A stretch of DNA of 64,000 bases from Agrocybe praecox (lineage: Eukaryota > Basidiomycota > Agaricomycetes > Agaricales > Agrocybaceae), in contig OZ024849.1 of the NCBI GenBank assembly GCA_964017145.1, positions 3,596,001 to 3,660,000 of the forward strand, read 5' to 3'. Numbering within the stretch: position 1 is the first letter of the stretch; every line of letters begins with the position of its first letter. Positions 46,418 to 59,382 of the stretch are shown piece by piece. Below the pieces are notes generated by a model. The model saw only the letters and a program-made list of their open reading frames with translations. It was not told the origin of the DNA and did no database searches. Position numbers and translations under genes: made by a program.

Positions 46418-47673
46418 ATGGAGGGTCAAAAGCAACTTCTGAATGAGGTACGTGCTCTGCCACTACAGACTTTCCATTTTTAGGCGTCCAGTGAGTCGCA
46501 ACACTGATATCTGGTTTAAAGAGCCCCTCACAGCCGTCTTCGCCTACGCTTGAGTCAGCTCATATTTATTTTGCCACTGCGACCGAGATAACTGGAAGAT
46601 GGGATCCCACTAAACTCGATTGTTCGGTTCCTGGGTAATCACATTCTGTTCTACATACGTGGCTCCTTAGAACCCTTAATATTTCGTGAATAGCCTACCC
46701 CTTCCGCAAGCTCTTACAGAATCAATAATAAATCATCGCCCAGCTGATGGAGAGCTGGAGGATCAAATTTTTTTGTCTGACTCCCGTGTGGGTGGTCAGA
46801 TACTACAACGCTCTGGTATCAAACCCATGACGCGTATGCATATCGACCACACGCTCAGCAGGATTCGGAAGTAAGTTCCTGCCCGCCAGCCCTCCAATAT
46901 GGTATGAATAACCCGTCCAACACATATAGGGCGCCGAATGGATGTGATAGTGTGTACGTACCATCTTTATGTTTGAAACTATTGAAATACCCAAACGTCA
47001 TGTTCCAGACCTACTAATCATACCACAGGACGACACCACTCCGGAACTCGACTCGCACCATATGCCAGGATATCCACTGCAAAGGAGAGGTATTTTTTCG
47101 ACACTCATCCGCACGTTTTGCATATTAAAGGACGCCAGACATCCAATAAATGCCGGAGGTGGAAGAACTCACTGGCGTTCTTCCAATCCTAATTCGCATC
47201 TTGTTTCGCGCGATGAATACCGTTGGGAGCCCTTCATCCCTTATTTCGCGACCATGAAGGACCTGGTAGGACTTGCTGCAGATGTCTACGTCTGCCCGAC
47301 TGGACGTGGACACCATGCGACGCGGATTCACCCGGAGTTCCTCTCCCATACAACAGATACACGCCGTTGGGACAACATGATTGCACCCCAAATGGCATCG
47401 CACACGCAGGATATGACGGACTGGACTCCTACCATCGTGGGTCGAGGTCAACAATACACATCTCCCTCCATTTCCTCTTTCTCCGCGCGGGGCGGACACG
47501 AGTCGGCGCAGCCCAAAGAGATCCTCAGTAACTTGACGAGTCCTGCAGATGCGGAGTTGTTTAGCTTCCTCCAAAATGGGCTTGATCTGTCGGGAAACCA
47601 GCAGCCTGGTTTAAACGAAGATACTCGCGCTAATAGCGTTCAGGAAAACAACGGTTACGATGCGACTGATTGA
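46418..47673 (+). CDS. Hypothetical protein, five exons
   Basis: Exons 46418-46447, 46522-46634, 46694-46870, 46930-46951 and 47029-47673 join in phase to 328 residues. The intron before the last exon has a good branch site (ctactaat) and cacag acceptor, though its donor (gtgtac) is weak. The N-terminal half reads IYFATATEITGRWDP and RPADGELEDQIFLSDSRVGG; the C-terminal half is polar (RDEYRWEPFIPYF, VCPTGRGHHATRIHPEFL). No signal peptide, membrane span or known domain is seen. The weak donor and 22-base exon 4 are the least certain parts. Confidence 0.5.
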
Positions 47674-48868
47674 AGTGAGTGTGTGATCAATACAGCTACC
47701 ATATTTGCTCACCTTCATGTCAGAACCAGTCACGGAACGTTCTTTCTACGCTGAGTTCGTGTAGAGGCGCTGAAGCTGTCTGAATTACATAAGGATGTGT
47801 AGCCATGGACGGTGGGGAAAGATAGTGAATCAAGGAGGCGTGGATGAAAATGGAAGGATTTCGGCATTTTGATACCCGGTAACCGCTAAGATCAAAAATG
47901 GATTTCGATTTCGATTATATTGGATTGAATAGCAAGTATATAGCGAGTTCCATAAATATTCTTGATATGGCTTTTTACAGAGTCGAAAGGTCTGCGCAAG
48001 CTACGGCACCGTGTTCGGACAGGGATGGGATGGTTGTGTATGTGTTCTAAATCATACTGAATGTATGAGCAGGCTACTGATACTCTACGATTTAGTTACT
48101 AATGCCCCAAATGTCAGTACCTCGACATTTGGCGTGCCACCCAGCGAAACCTAACACCTCAAACATGGCTGAGCCAAGGTACCAGATGGGTTAGGGTTAG
48201 GGGTTAGCCGACCGTGAAAATCAGACAGAGTGGGCATCGGCCCACCCATTTCAGGCTAAACACGACTTGGATCTTCATCAATTTACATTTGATAGGCGGG
48301 CGATGCACATTACAGATCCGCAAGCAGTTGTACAATACAGTTGTACAATATTGCGCTTGCTCGCAATATGCAAGAAAACTTGCGTTATCCTCAATTCTAT
48401 AATTGCAAGTATACTTTGGGCATCTGCTGAATCAACTTATACTTATATCGACATTTGCCTTAGATCCAGCCCTGCCAACGACACGAAGGCTCGCTAAATG
48501 AACGAAAGACTCTGTAAGCGCAGCTTCAATGATTCCGCGACTAAATTTGCTTACCATTCGTTGAAGTGGGAATCTATTAGTGCCAGGAACATAGTGGACA
48601 AAGCAAGGCGCTGAAAAGAGGGACTAAGAAGTGTTGGCGGAGACGAAACGTGTGAACGTGGGGTAGTTCAATCATTTTCAGCTATATAACCGCCCGTTTT
48701 TTGACGTTCACATGTGATTGCTCCTGATTTCACTTCATACTTTTTAAGCACCATAGCATAGGCGCACACAATGTCAGTCAAAAAAGAAAAGTATCAATTC
48801 AATTGAGTCATCTGTTATACACACTAATCTGCTAATTTCCCCGAAAGTGTTCATTGCGAATATCTCGG
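47674..48868. other. No gene recognised
   Basis: A perfect 9-base-arm hairpin (ccaaatgtc / gacatttgg, 8-base loop) at 48107-48132 and a short ttagggttagggg stretch at 48189-48205. No coding signal. Confidence 0.45.
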
Positions 48869-50096
48869 TTATGAGAGTGGGCACTGGGCAGGAGGAGAAG
48901 TACGACTTGGGTTTACATATTCGCTCCCGCTGTCATTAAAATTACTACATGTTGGAGACAGTGGTGATTCAGAAGCGAATCTGAATGGCATCATACGGGA
49001 CTCTGGGTTCTCTCTCGAGAAAAAACGATCTCTGGCCCTTTCTCTCGCGACACGGATTATTATCTGATTGAACGTGATTCCCACGACAACGATCTCCTAT
49101 TCCAAATGAGGTCGTCAGAAGGCGCATGACAGCTGCACTGTAGACGTGGATAACGTACAATTGCGGATGCTATGAAGGACGCATTGCTCTGTCCCAGCAC
49201 ACATCCAAAGTCGACGATGCTCACTATTGTATATGCGAGACCGGATTCTATGATGATGTGCATCACTCTCTGGAGTTGTGTGAGCTCTCGTGGTCGTGGT
49301 GTACCAGGCCGCTTTGATAATGTCTCCAGGTTTGTAACACTATGCATATGTGATCTTCTGTCTGTCAGGTATATTTTATATACGATGGATCCTGCATGAA
49401 GAGATATAAGCTACTATACACGATTTACAAATCCTGAGGCTCACCTGTGCAATACATATTCACAGCAATCGTCATCGCACACTGAGCCGACAAAAAGGAG
49501 GGAAGACTCTTATTGAGAGTCCCGACGACCTCTAGTACTCCCTTTGTCCGAACGATGAGAGCGTATATTGCGAGCGCTGTCCCGGTTAAAGAGCACATGG
49601 CAGGGATCATTATTATCCTAAAGGATTGTCGATAAATCACCCAACACCTGTATATCTGGAGTATTGCGTCAGTTTGAATTATACACTAGCACGGGGCATG
49701 AGAGCTAACCAGAAAAAGATCAGCGATAACTGTTTGTATGGCGACATTAAATGGCTAAAAAGTATTGAATACCAGTCAATGGGCGATCGAGACAAAAGGT
49801 CATATAGGACGTACTCTGGCTATGTTTATCCAGTAGCTAGGCTTTCTAATTTCGTGGAGAATATGCGCTTGTACCATCGCAATAAGGCCGAAAGCCAAAT
49901 TGGAAGAGCAGTTTACGAATAAAGCTAAAGAAACCATGGTGCTAGTAAGTCGAACTCCAGTCGGTATCTTCCAACTGCCAGTATCAGAAGGTCGAAGAAG
50001 GCACTGAAGAGCGTCAATCATCGTGATGACATATGCACCGTAGAGCATACACTCCAGGAATGCGCCAATGAGTGTCCCTTCAGCGTTAGTGAGCAT
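48869..50096 (-). CDS. Agaricomycete multi-span membrane protein (7TM-like family), copy 3
   Basis: Minus-strand exons 50096-49815, 49754-49710, 49655-49445, 49391-49159 and 49096-48869 join in phase to 332 residues. The start ATG at 50096 gives MLTNAEGTLIGAFLECMLYG, the usual N-terminus of this family. The hallmark (here IADLFL/IYRCWVIYRQSF, formed across a splice) is followed by RIIMIPAMCSLTGTALAIY, the TG/SIVYKIYL span, MHIIIESGLAYTIVSIVDFG, and the last span with GITFNQIIIRVARERAR before a Ser/Pro-rich tail. It is closer to the 'LIGAFLECxLYG' subgroup than copies 1 and 2. Intact; function unknown. Confidence 0.85.
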
Positions 50097-51171
50097 CGTG
50101 GGCGATTGTTTGGGGAGACGAACTCGCAAGCCAAGGAGATTTTTATGTCAGACGACCACCTGTATGTGTTATTAATATCCACAGCGGCTGATGCCTATCA
50201 TTCAATCGACTCACTGCATCCATGCCCGATCACCGTGTATGTTGGCTCATGCACCTATTGATAGCACATAAATACTTTTGACATATTGGGGAAACGCGTG
50301 TTATCTACGTGGAGAGATAATACGTCTATTCTGTGTAAATTCGGGCAGGAAACACCATTTAGGCTTTGATAGGCCCTTGTCCGACTAGTTGCAATTCCGG
50401 AATAAATCTGTATCAGACAGCGAGCGATACTATTGATAGTTATCAATCTGTCCATATGAGCGCTGCCGCGTGGAGCGCCCAACGCCGAGGAAGAGCATGA
50501 GGATTAGTACTGGTGGAGAAGTGGATAAACTGGGGTCTGGAGAACCGGTAACAAAGTTGCGATACAGTCGGGTTAATGGAGTGTTTGTGTTCTATAATTC
50601 TACGAGCAATTATAGCCAATTTATGCCATGATATGTGTCGATCATACGCGGTGTTAATCATTGGACACTTACGTTCTTGACTCAGTGCGCGCTAATTCGT
50701 AATTAAGCACGGAGATGTAAGGAAGATGAAAGAGCCGAGAGTTACGATATAGCCCCTGCGTCCGTCTTTGATCAGCGAAACACGGGGCTCATGTAGGTGG
50801 AAAAGCCAGAGTCGATGTGATTGTTCCCTCATTTATCAATATATAAACCTACAAGGTTGCTTTGGCTTCATATGTCGGGGTATATGAATAGCCCGTTCCG
50901 TTCGTGTTCCTAGTATCTGATCCAAGATTCCTCGGTTTGATATCCATGGTGGGTGGATTGCATGTAACATCGAATGAATACACTATGACGACTGAGCGAT
51001 ATGTTCGTATCACAGTACTTCCATGTTTTGAAAATTAACTTTGACAGAAAAGACAGGATGCGCTTTTTCAACATGTGTATTGGAAGTATATTTAGATATA
51101 CTGGTCGGTGAATCTGGCACCACCCGCAAATTTGGTTCACGATACAAAAACGTAACACAAGATCGAGCCGC
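50097..51171. other. No gene recognised
   Basis: AT-rich upstream region of copy 3; no other gene seen. Confidence 0.5.
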
Positions 51172-51174
51172 ATA

Positions 51175-51896
51175 CCCCACGGGGAGTTCAACTTTTCAGG
51201 TCACCTGAAAACTTCCGAGAAACCCTGGTTTTGGTTAATAAATTAAGTCGATTATAATTCATGTAGGATAATCAAAATTTTAGGACATCATGTGTGCTAA
51301 TTAAAAACTAAGCATTTGTTCGAATTTTTTGTCACCGTATAAACCTCATTCGAAATGGGATGTTCAGTTAGGCCAAAATTACAAACAAATATAGAAGTTT
51401 TACTTCATTTCTGGGTGGTCCAAAAATATAGACTCTAATATCTATGCATTCCGGAAACCGAAACAAAATTTACGTTTTCAACAATAACTTCGAACGGTTG
51501 AATACATCAAATATCAGACGTATTTTCGGCATGTCCGTAACTATCGCTGAAAAGATATCAGCGTGACTGAAACCACAAAAACCTATTCAATTAATTGTAA
51601 GCAGACGACCAAAAACTCTGAGCTTCGGTCACATTTTCAATTGTTCCCAAAATAAAAAAGCGAGGAAAAATATTAAAGTTCTGTACGAGCCTTGCATCAC
51701 ATTGAAATTGAGTACATGTTTCTGTCTTTCTTTCACGAGACCAAAAATCTCCATATTTATCTCGATTTTTGTTCCAACCTCCCACCGGAAACAGTAATAT
51801 CATTCAGGTTTTCGTGCGGTACAAAATTATAAATGAAAAACCTATGTTTTTTTCAGAAATTTTTGTGTGACCTGAGAAGTTGAATTCCCTGGGGTG
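51175..51896. mobile_element. MITE copy 2, inverted relative to copy 1
   Basis: A 722-base AT-rich element with ends resembling copy 1 (left GGGGAGTTCAACTTTTCAGG, right ending GAATTCCCTGGGGTG). The interior matches the reverse complement of 9790-10606 over most of its length. The flanking trinucleotide ATA (51172-51174 and 51897-51899) is a plausible target duplication. The left tip is slightly changed (ccccacgggg). No coding capacity. Confidence 0.85.
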
Positions 51897-51899
51897 ATA

Positions 51900-53481
51900 C
51901 TAAGGCTCTGTACTCTGGCAGATATCACGGTTTTTGGAGCGTTCCGTTAATGAAGTTAAAGTCGTAATCATGTGACGTTAGCACGAACGCATTTCATAGC
52001 ATGGAGTACTCGACTACCCAATAGCAGATAGGATTGCAAGGTCCAGAAACAGTCCAAGTGAAACTTCGCGGTCAGCCAGAGCTGCTACTATCGAGCTAAT
52101 GCGTTCATTCGTTACAGATTAGTGAATCAATGTCATGCAGATTTTCTTTGTACACGTCGTATATCCACCAAATCAACGTTATAGTAAACAGAAGAAAGAG
52201 CCATGCAATCCCATCTTCGCGGAAAGGTAGGTATTAGTCAATGCGGCTTGAAGCTTGACGTACCAGAGAACTTCCAACTGTTCTATGGGCGGTACCGTGG
52301 GGAGATTCCAATCGCAAGAAGACCTATCACAGGTACGTGGGCGTACATACATCCCATGGATACATAAGAGGTCGTCAGGGCTTTTCGATCGACATTTAGT
52401 GGATGCAGAGAAATGAAAAGACAACGAGCGTTTTGAGACCAGCCCGAAGAACAAGAGTAATCGAAAAGAAAAAGCAGACGAATTCTTATTTCTCGCTAAG
52501 CGTCGCTTGCGTTGACATCAGCCCCATGCCAACGGCGTCCAATGACAGACGAAACAAGGAAACAAGCGCCAGAAGACGGCCTAGACTCGAGCAACACAAC
52601 AATTTCCCAACTTTCGAACAAGCGAGCGGCGGGCGTGCAGAGAAACTCCTCAAAAAACAAAGTCAGGGTCCGTTCGAGCTGGGAATATGTTGAATTTTGA
52701 AGGATGTCCAAAAAAGGAGTTTTCGTTAATGAGGGTTTGCCTCGAGGTAGGACATGAGGCTCGCATAGGATGGTGGTGGCAATTAGTGTTATTGTTATTG
52801 GCGCCGCGCAGCGATGAAGCAGAGACTGAGCTTGGAGAATTATTGGATGAGCAGGAGTCCGAGAGGCACAACCATAATTGATATTGCACGCGCGTCGCGC
52901 GGACCCTAACCTTAGTGCGAAGCTTTGGAAAGAAACAAAGCCAAATCGGACCTACCAGTGCTGGCTAAGCGGACATCATTTGGCTTGTTCTTGTTCTTGT
53001 GGCATCTTCAATCCCTTCTACTTTCTGCTGTCGTTTTCTTTGGAACTTCTCAGCAGCTACGAACGCGCACGATCTCACGGAGACTATTGAGGACATACGA
53101 ACGCACAATCTCTCAGAACGAAACGAAATTATACCACGCGCTATTACCACCGTGAACGGTTGAACGCTAAATTTCAAATATAACACGCATTTTTTAATAC
53201 GCGCACGACAAGCAGCACGATTTCTTTCTATACTTTGCCTCAAGCAGTACACGACGTTATATACACGCGGAATACGAATACCTATACACACGAACACGAG
53301 CTTGGACGGAAGACGAATTCAATACATCAACACCAGAAAACCCACACACGGAAATCAAATCACGCGTCAACGATAGCTACTTCTTACCACCATCACTAGA
53401 CATACACACCTCGGAAGAGTGTAATCTGCTAGTGGATGCCCACGTCAACGTCGCAGGGTATCACTCGACCACCACCAGAAT
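51900..53481. other. Upstream region of the Byr4-like gene
   Basis: Several short overlapping frames but no convincing gene. A diverged direct repeat (tacgaacgc..atctc) lies at about 53057 and 53096. The last ~300 bases, rich in acacac and cgaacacg, are probable 5' leader. Confidence 0.45.
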
Positions 53482-56400
53482 ATGGCAGCTGCTGTAGCTG
53501 GTCCGGCTTCAACCAATTATGACAAGTCTGCTCTAGGTAAGTTCATCATAAGGCGTGTCAGGAAATTAACGTATCTCATTCGTGTTTCTTGTATCTTCTA
53601 CGCGCAGAACCATCAGAGAACTGGGACGACGATTTCGAGTTTCAGGATAGTGGGGATGGAAATGCTTCGAGCAGGCGCGGGCATAAGAGGAGGAGTTTCC
53701 AGCAACAACTGCGCGATGATGACCATGTCGCTTTTGGGTTGTCGAGCTCGCAATTCGATTCGAAAGCGGGCAGTGGTGGTGATGGGTTATTGGGGTCGAA
53801 GATGATGGATTTTAGGAAATTGTCCGTCGCTAGTAGTGCGATTACGGAGGATTGGGACTTGGAAGAAGGGCCCAGTACTGCCAGTATACCTCAATCGGCA
53901 ATACCCATCTTGCAGGGTACCCTATCTGCGAGTTTAACTCTTCCGAATCCTAATGCCGTTGGCTCTACGACACCTTCGATGCCTACAGCCTTCGTCACGG
54001 AGAATTGGGATGACGACTTTGAATATTCGAGGAATTCGCCTGCAAAACGCGATTTGGGACCCATTCGGAAAGTGCCAGCTGCTATGGACGAGGAGCTGGA
54101 GGAAAGCTGGGACGAGGAAGATGAGGATGACACGAATGATTTCGGGTTTTCTGGGAAAGATGAGGAGGATAGGACGGTTACCGCTAGATCGCGACGTGCT
54201 GCTATCGTTCGTGCGATTGCCTCAAATACACCTCCTCAGAAATCACCACCCCCACCTGTTCCACCTATACGCACTTCCTCTCTAGGAACGCATGTCAACC
54301 CTAATCCACATCCATTCCCAAGGACACCGAACTCGCCTGGAGCTCCGAGACCACGCAGTAGGTCGCCTACGTCGACGGCTTCTGTGTTTTCGGTGCCCAA
54401 CACAGTCTCCGCGTATTCGTACTCGTCGACTACGCATCTCAATGGACATCCGCGATCGCACAGACCGAATTCGGCGTTTGCGCTGCTGCCGCCTTCCCCG
54501 CCTATACACAAGGAGCGCGAACGAAGGAGGCTGAGGAAGAAGAGCAGGCCTGTGCCACAAGGCGTGTTTGAATTGGGGGAGGTCGGCATGTCGTCCGCCG
54601 CAGGTGCTGCTGGTGGGAGGTATTCATTTTCGGACGGTGAAGGCGAAGGCGGTTCTCAACCTCAACCTCGAGGTGCGATTGGTTCAGCGTACGCATCACA
54701 GATGCAGGATATGAGGAGTCGGGAAAGTTTCTCGTCAATTGATGAGGGTGTGGATGAGGATGCTGCTCGGCCTGAGGAGAAGGATGATGGGGCACAGCGT
54801 GGACGCGGCCCCGGGTTGCCTGCCCCCCTTCTGGTTCCTGCTACACCTACGAAAGGAGGAACTGCGGCTGCGATGTTGAGTAGGATCGGGAGTGTAAAGA
54901 AGTGGGGTGTTGCTGTTAGGAACCGACGAAGGGGAAGTACGACTCCATCTGAAGTTGCAGGTACGTTATTTTGATTCTTTTTTCATTTGCTATTTAACTA
55001 TCGAATATTTCATACTTCATTCCTTAATTTACGTTGCTTTTTAGACTCGTACCTTTTTCATTTAAACGTGTACTAATTGCTATACTTATCATAGCTCAAC
55101 AAGATCAAGAACGCGAGCAAGAGCTCCAGCGAACACCACGTCCACGTTCATCCTTGTCGTCCTTCAATGCGGAGTCGTCAAGTCATTCACGCTCGCGATA
55201 CATCCCTCGTAATTTCAATCGACACTCAGCAACTGTGACTTCCACCACAGGAGTAGCTGGCGTCCCTGGTTCTCCCACCTCTTCATCTTCACATTGGTTT
55301 TTTCGGGCTTCCAGCACTGGGTCTCCCTCACATGGGGCAAGCAATCTGGGCCGAAGTAGGGTCGATGCCGTGGCTGGGTCAGAAGGCGACGGACTCTCAA
55401 GAGGACACAGCATGCGAACGACGAGCAGTGCGAGGAGTGGTGGAAGGAGTAGAAGCAGGAGTCGGTCGAGGCCACCTGATGCGATCGCAGGAAGAGGAGG
55501 AAGGGACGGAGATGGTGGACTTAGGGGAAATGCGTTGGAGGCAGGCAACGGACGAGAAGTAGCCACGCCGAATAACAAACTCATCAAGAGAAAGAGTTTG
55601 GGTTTCGTCAAGCTTGGTATAGGATCGAACGCTGGTGGACACGATGGTTCTGGCTCGAAATATCCTGGATTGGGCCTCGGTCGTGCTGCTGAGAAGGAGA
55701 AGGAAAATGCAAAGGATGATTCTGACGAACCGCGTAGTAGGAGAAAGTCATTCTCCAGGTTTCTCAAGGATAGAGCTGAGCAAGAGAGCTCACACTCTCC
55801 TGGATCACCTTTTGTCGTTGTTGATGCTCAACAACCTGCACCATCTGCACCTCCTACTCCTACACCTGGCAGCAGGAGCTTCATGGGGTCAGTGAGGAGG
55901 ATTAGCCTCGTAGGACGGCATAAGCGCTCCAAATCTGGCGCTGTGCTAGGAGAAGTGCTTCCGTCGCCATCGTCGGCGTTCTTCCGTCAGCCTGGTCCTG
56001 TACCTAAGGAAAAAGTCCCTCCAGTTCCGTATTCGCTACCACTTTTGCCTGGATCAGCTTCAGCTTCAGCGAGCCAACTGTCATTGAAGATGGCAGCGTC
56101 ATCTTCGTCGGCCTTGAACTTACCTCGGCCTTCAGCTCAGAAGAGATCGAGTTCGGGAAAGCGTATGGTTTCGAACTCCAGCCAGACGAGTTCGGTTTTG
56201 CCACCTTCAACATCTTCTTCGGTTTCAAAAGCGAGTGTGCATCGTGGACGAACATCGGAGGAAGATAGGATCAGGCCATCGATCGGTGCGGGAAAACGAA
56301 GCCTCGATTTTGACCTCAACATTTTTCAGGCGAACGTCAAGCAAGCGGCGAAGGATGCAGAAGAACAGGAGGAAGACGAAGTCGTGGATGATATGAAAAC

Positions 56401-59382
56401 TCCGTCGAAGAGTGGTGTCGCGAAACCCGCCATTAGCTCGTTGGAACCTCCACCACCTCTTCCGCTTCTTCCTCCCATTGAGTTACACCCGCCTTCGCCT
56501 CCAAACACTATAACACCTACGTCAGGTCTCGGTCCTTCCACCTCCGAGCGCGGTAAGGCCTCCAGGTCACTTTCAGCTGCTTTTGGCACAGGCAGCGGTA
56601 CAGACGCACTGTCACCTGCAACCTCGACGTCTTCGATCTTCTTTACGCCTACTTCGTCGCCCAATAAAAGCCACAAAAATAGCACCAAGTTGTCGCCTGG
56701 CCCGAAATCACCTGCCTCTCAGCAGTCCGCTTCGTTGGGCAGATCGACGGCTGGTGTAGTTGCGACTGGCGTTTCTACTGTTGACGGGGGTTTGGGCACG
56801 ACGCCGAGGAGGAATTCATTGGGGGATTTGAAAATTCCTGCGAGGATTAGTCAGGCGCAGGTTGCGCTTAGGAGGGATTTGGGCATGGTTAGGGAGTTTG
56901 CGAGTAACGTTGAACGTAAGCGTTCAACATGCATCCGCGTTTTTCTGAACTAACGAAACAACGATTGATAGAAATCAAAGACCTGCAACAGACCTACAAT
57001 TCCCTTGTCTCCGAAGTGCAGACTATCCTTGCCGACCATGCTCATCGACACGCACAGCAAGCCTTCCTCGCCGCATCTATGTCATCTGGCCAACCGCAAC
57101 CTCGTTCAGCTTCGCCGAGTTTTCTCAGCGGCTTGGCTATCCGCACCCGTGGTCGTTCCAATACCAATCCTTCGCCGACACCTCCTGCTATCGCATCCCA
57201 GAGACCTTCAATGGATGAAAGTCCCGCTCCTGGCCAGGTACCGTCGTATAAAGAGCTCGCTTCGAAGTTCTATACGATCAACTCGAAGTATAGGCTCTCG
57301 TGGGAGTGTGCAGAGCTTTTGATAGAGTTGGGGGGGACAGGTGCTGGGGAAAATACAACTACGAGCACGGCGAACCCTGCTGCAGTTGTTACGTCTGCTC
57401 CTGCGAATACTGATGGGGCTTCCTCTCCTTTTCAGCATGCTCAAGGTCCAGCAGCAGCTTTGGCGAGTCGCCCTGGAAGCAGTGGCAAAGGGAGAGAAAG
57501 GGCAATCACTCTCGTGGGTGACATCGATAAACCTTCGAATCTCAAGCAGCACCAGCACAGCCACACAGGACCTCCGGCCAACCCACCTCCAGCAGAATCC
57601 AATCCGCTGTCTGTTTCAGCATCTCAACCCAGCTCTTCGTGGCGTGCGTCTACAGGTCGTCATGACCTTAGCCATCGTCAGCTAAGTCTGTTGCGTGAGA
57701 TGTTGAATAATACCCATGCGATTGTTTCATCATCGGCTGTGCTTACTTCTGGGGCCGATGATGGTCTCGGAGGTGCTGGCGACGACTCGCAGCAGTCGAT
57801 ACCAGAGGGTTCGATTCCCGGTCGCCGTATACCTTTGGCTGTGCAGTCTTTACAGGCCGTACACATGACTGTGAATGCCGCCGCCAACCTGAACGTTAAT
57901 CGCGATTGGAGGTGGGGTGATGCTCGGAATAGCACGATTACTCTTCCTTCGGAGGAGGATGGGGGTGGTGATCAGAAGGGTGGAAAGGATAAGCGGCAGG
58001 ACGGGAAGGCGAGGAGGAAGAGTGGGAGGATGGGTATGGCAGGGTTCAGGGATATGCTGAGGGCGTTGAGGAGAGGAAATGGTCCGGATTCTACTGGTGG
58101 TACCAGTACCAAAATTGGCGGCGGATTCCTTTCACAGTCGACGACATCCTTAAGTACACAATCTTCTGTTGGGAGTCGTGCTCGCGGCGGGCATCGTTAC
58201 ACTCATCCTAAAATGCCACATCCGCCTGCAACGCCTTCCACCCAGCAGCAGCCAGTACCCTCTCAAGGTCGTCGGCGGGCAAAGACAAGTACAGGGCCAG
58301 AGTCGATAAGATCAACAAATACGGCTGCCCAGGCTACGTTGACGAACGCTGGTATCGGTCTCGGTATGAAACCATCCACATCTTCATCGTACGGGGCCGG
58401 AGCTGGTAAACCGTCTCCTCGTCGGCCATCACTCGCGTCGATATTTAGGATAGGCGGCGTCAAAAACCGACCTGGTAGCGTGTACGTTGGTGCTGACGAT
58501 ATCGTGCAGCCTCTTTCTCCTCCACTTCCACCTAGTGCGACCACCATGGCTAGCCCGAGTACAGATCATGAAGGTGATCTGGAAGGGCGAAGTGAAGATA
58601 GTCATAGCCGTAGTCATGACCATGCGTTTAGTGGAGGTAGCTCGACGGGTGAAGAGGAAGATTGGGATCGTATGGATTCGGCATCAGACCTGGATGCTGC
58701 TGCCCGTGCAATGGGTGTTTGCGTGGGTACGGATAATGGTGCAACTGTCCGTGGAGGCGCGAAGTTGCAAAAGAATAGGAAAGGCCGGAGCCCATATCTG
58801 CAGAGGGAAATGTATGATCCATCTCCTCCTATGCCTACAGCTACAGACCATACTTCGCCCATTTCAACTCAATCCGGATATTCGGTTCAACACTCCGTCG
58901 TCTCGAAGAGGTCTTTTAATAACTCTCAATCGTCCTTGTCGCGCCCACATCATGGCTCGCCGCTCACAACATCGCATGTACCGACAAGGACAACAAAACT
59001 GTCTAATGTGAACGAGCATCAGGATGACCGACATCCGTCGTTGACGAAGCCGCAACACGCGAAAGCACCGGCGAGACCATCCTCCTCTCGTTCCAATTTC
59101 GCGACCACCCTTTCGCCTAGCAACACCGCCCAGCATGGATCAATGCGCTCTGTGGTGCCTCCTTCACACCTCTCACCTTCCACTTCGTTGCCTGTTTCGA
59201 GCCTGGTATCACCGCTTCCGGACCCGATGAAGTTGGCGATGACGCCAGAAAATATCAAACCGTTACTAGAGAATGCGAAAGAGGTCCATGCTCGTCTCGG
59301 GGAATGTATCGAGGAAATCATGTCGCTCCTTGGTCGCGTTACTGTTCCTGCCAGCGCTGTTTCCGAGCCTGTGGCTATTTAA
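53482..59382 (+). CDS. Byr4/Bfa1-like septation-initiation (mitotic exit) regulator
   Basis: Four exons (53482-53536, 53608-54960, 55095-56915, 56972-59382) join in phase to 1,879 residues. The N-terminal region repeats the Byr4 signature: PSENWDDDFEFQD, TEDWDLEEG and VTENWDDDFEYS, then an acidic ESWDEEDEDD. A very long Ser/Pro/Arg-rich, presumably disordered middle follows. A conserved C-terminal part reads IKDLQQTYNSLVSEVQTIL and SYKELASKFYTINSKYRLSWECAEL. In fission yeast Byr4 is the scaffold half of the GAP that restrains the Spg1 GTPase at spindle poles and so controls septation. The yeast protein is about one third of this length; expansion is typical of basidiomycete homologues. It may be phosphoregulated through its many SP/TP sites. 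Confidence 0.8.

Noticed and set aside
55183..59321. Numerous frames on the opposite strand of the Byr4-like gene
   Set aside because: Shadows caused by Ser/Pro/Arg-rich codon composition; no start context, splice sites or domains.
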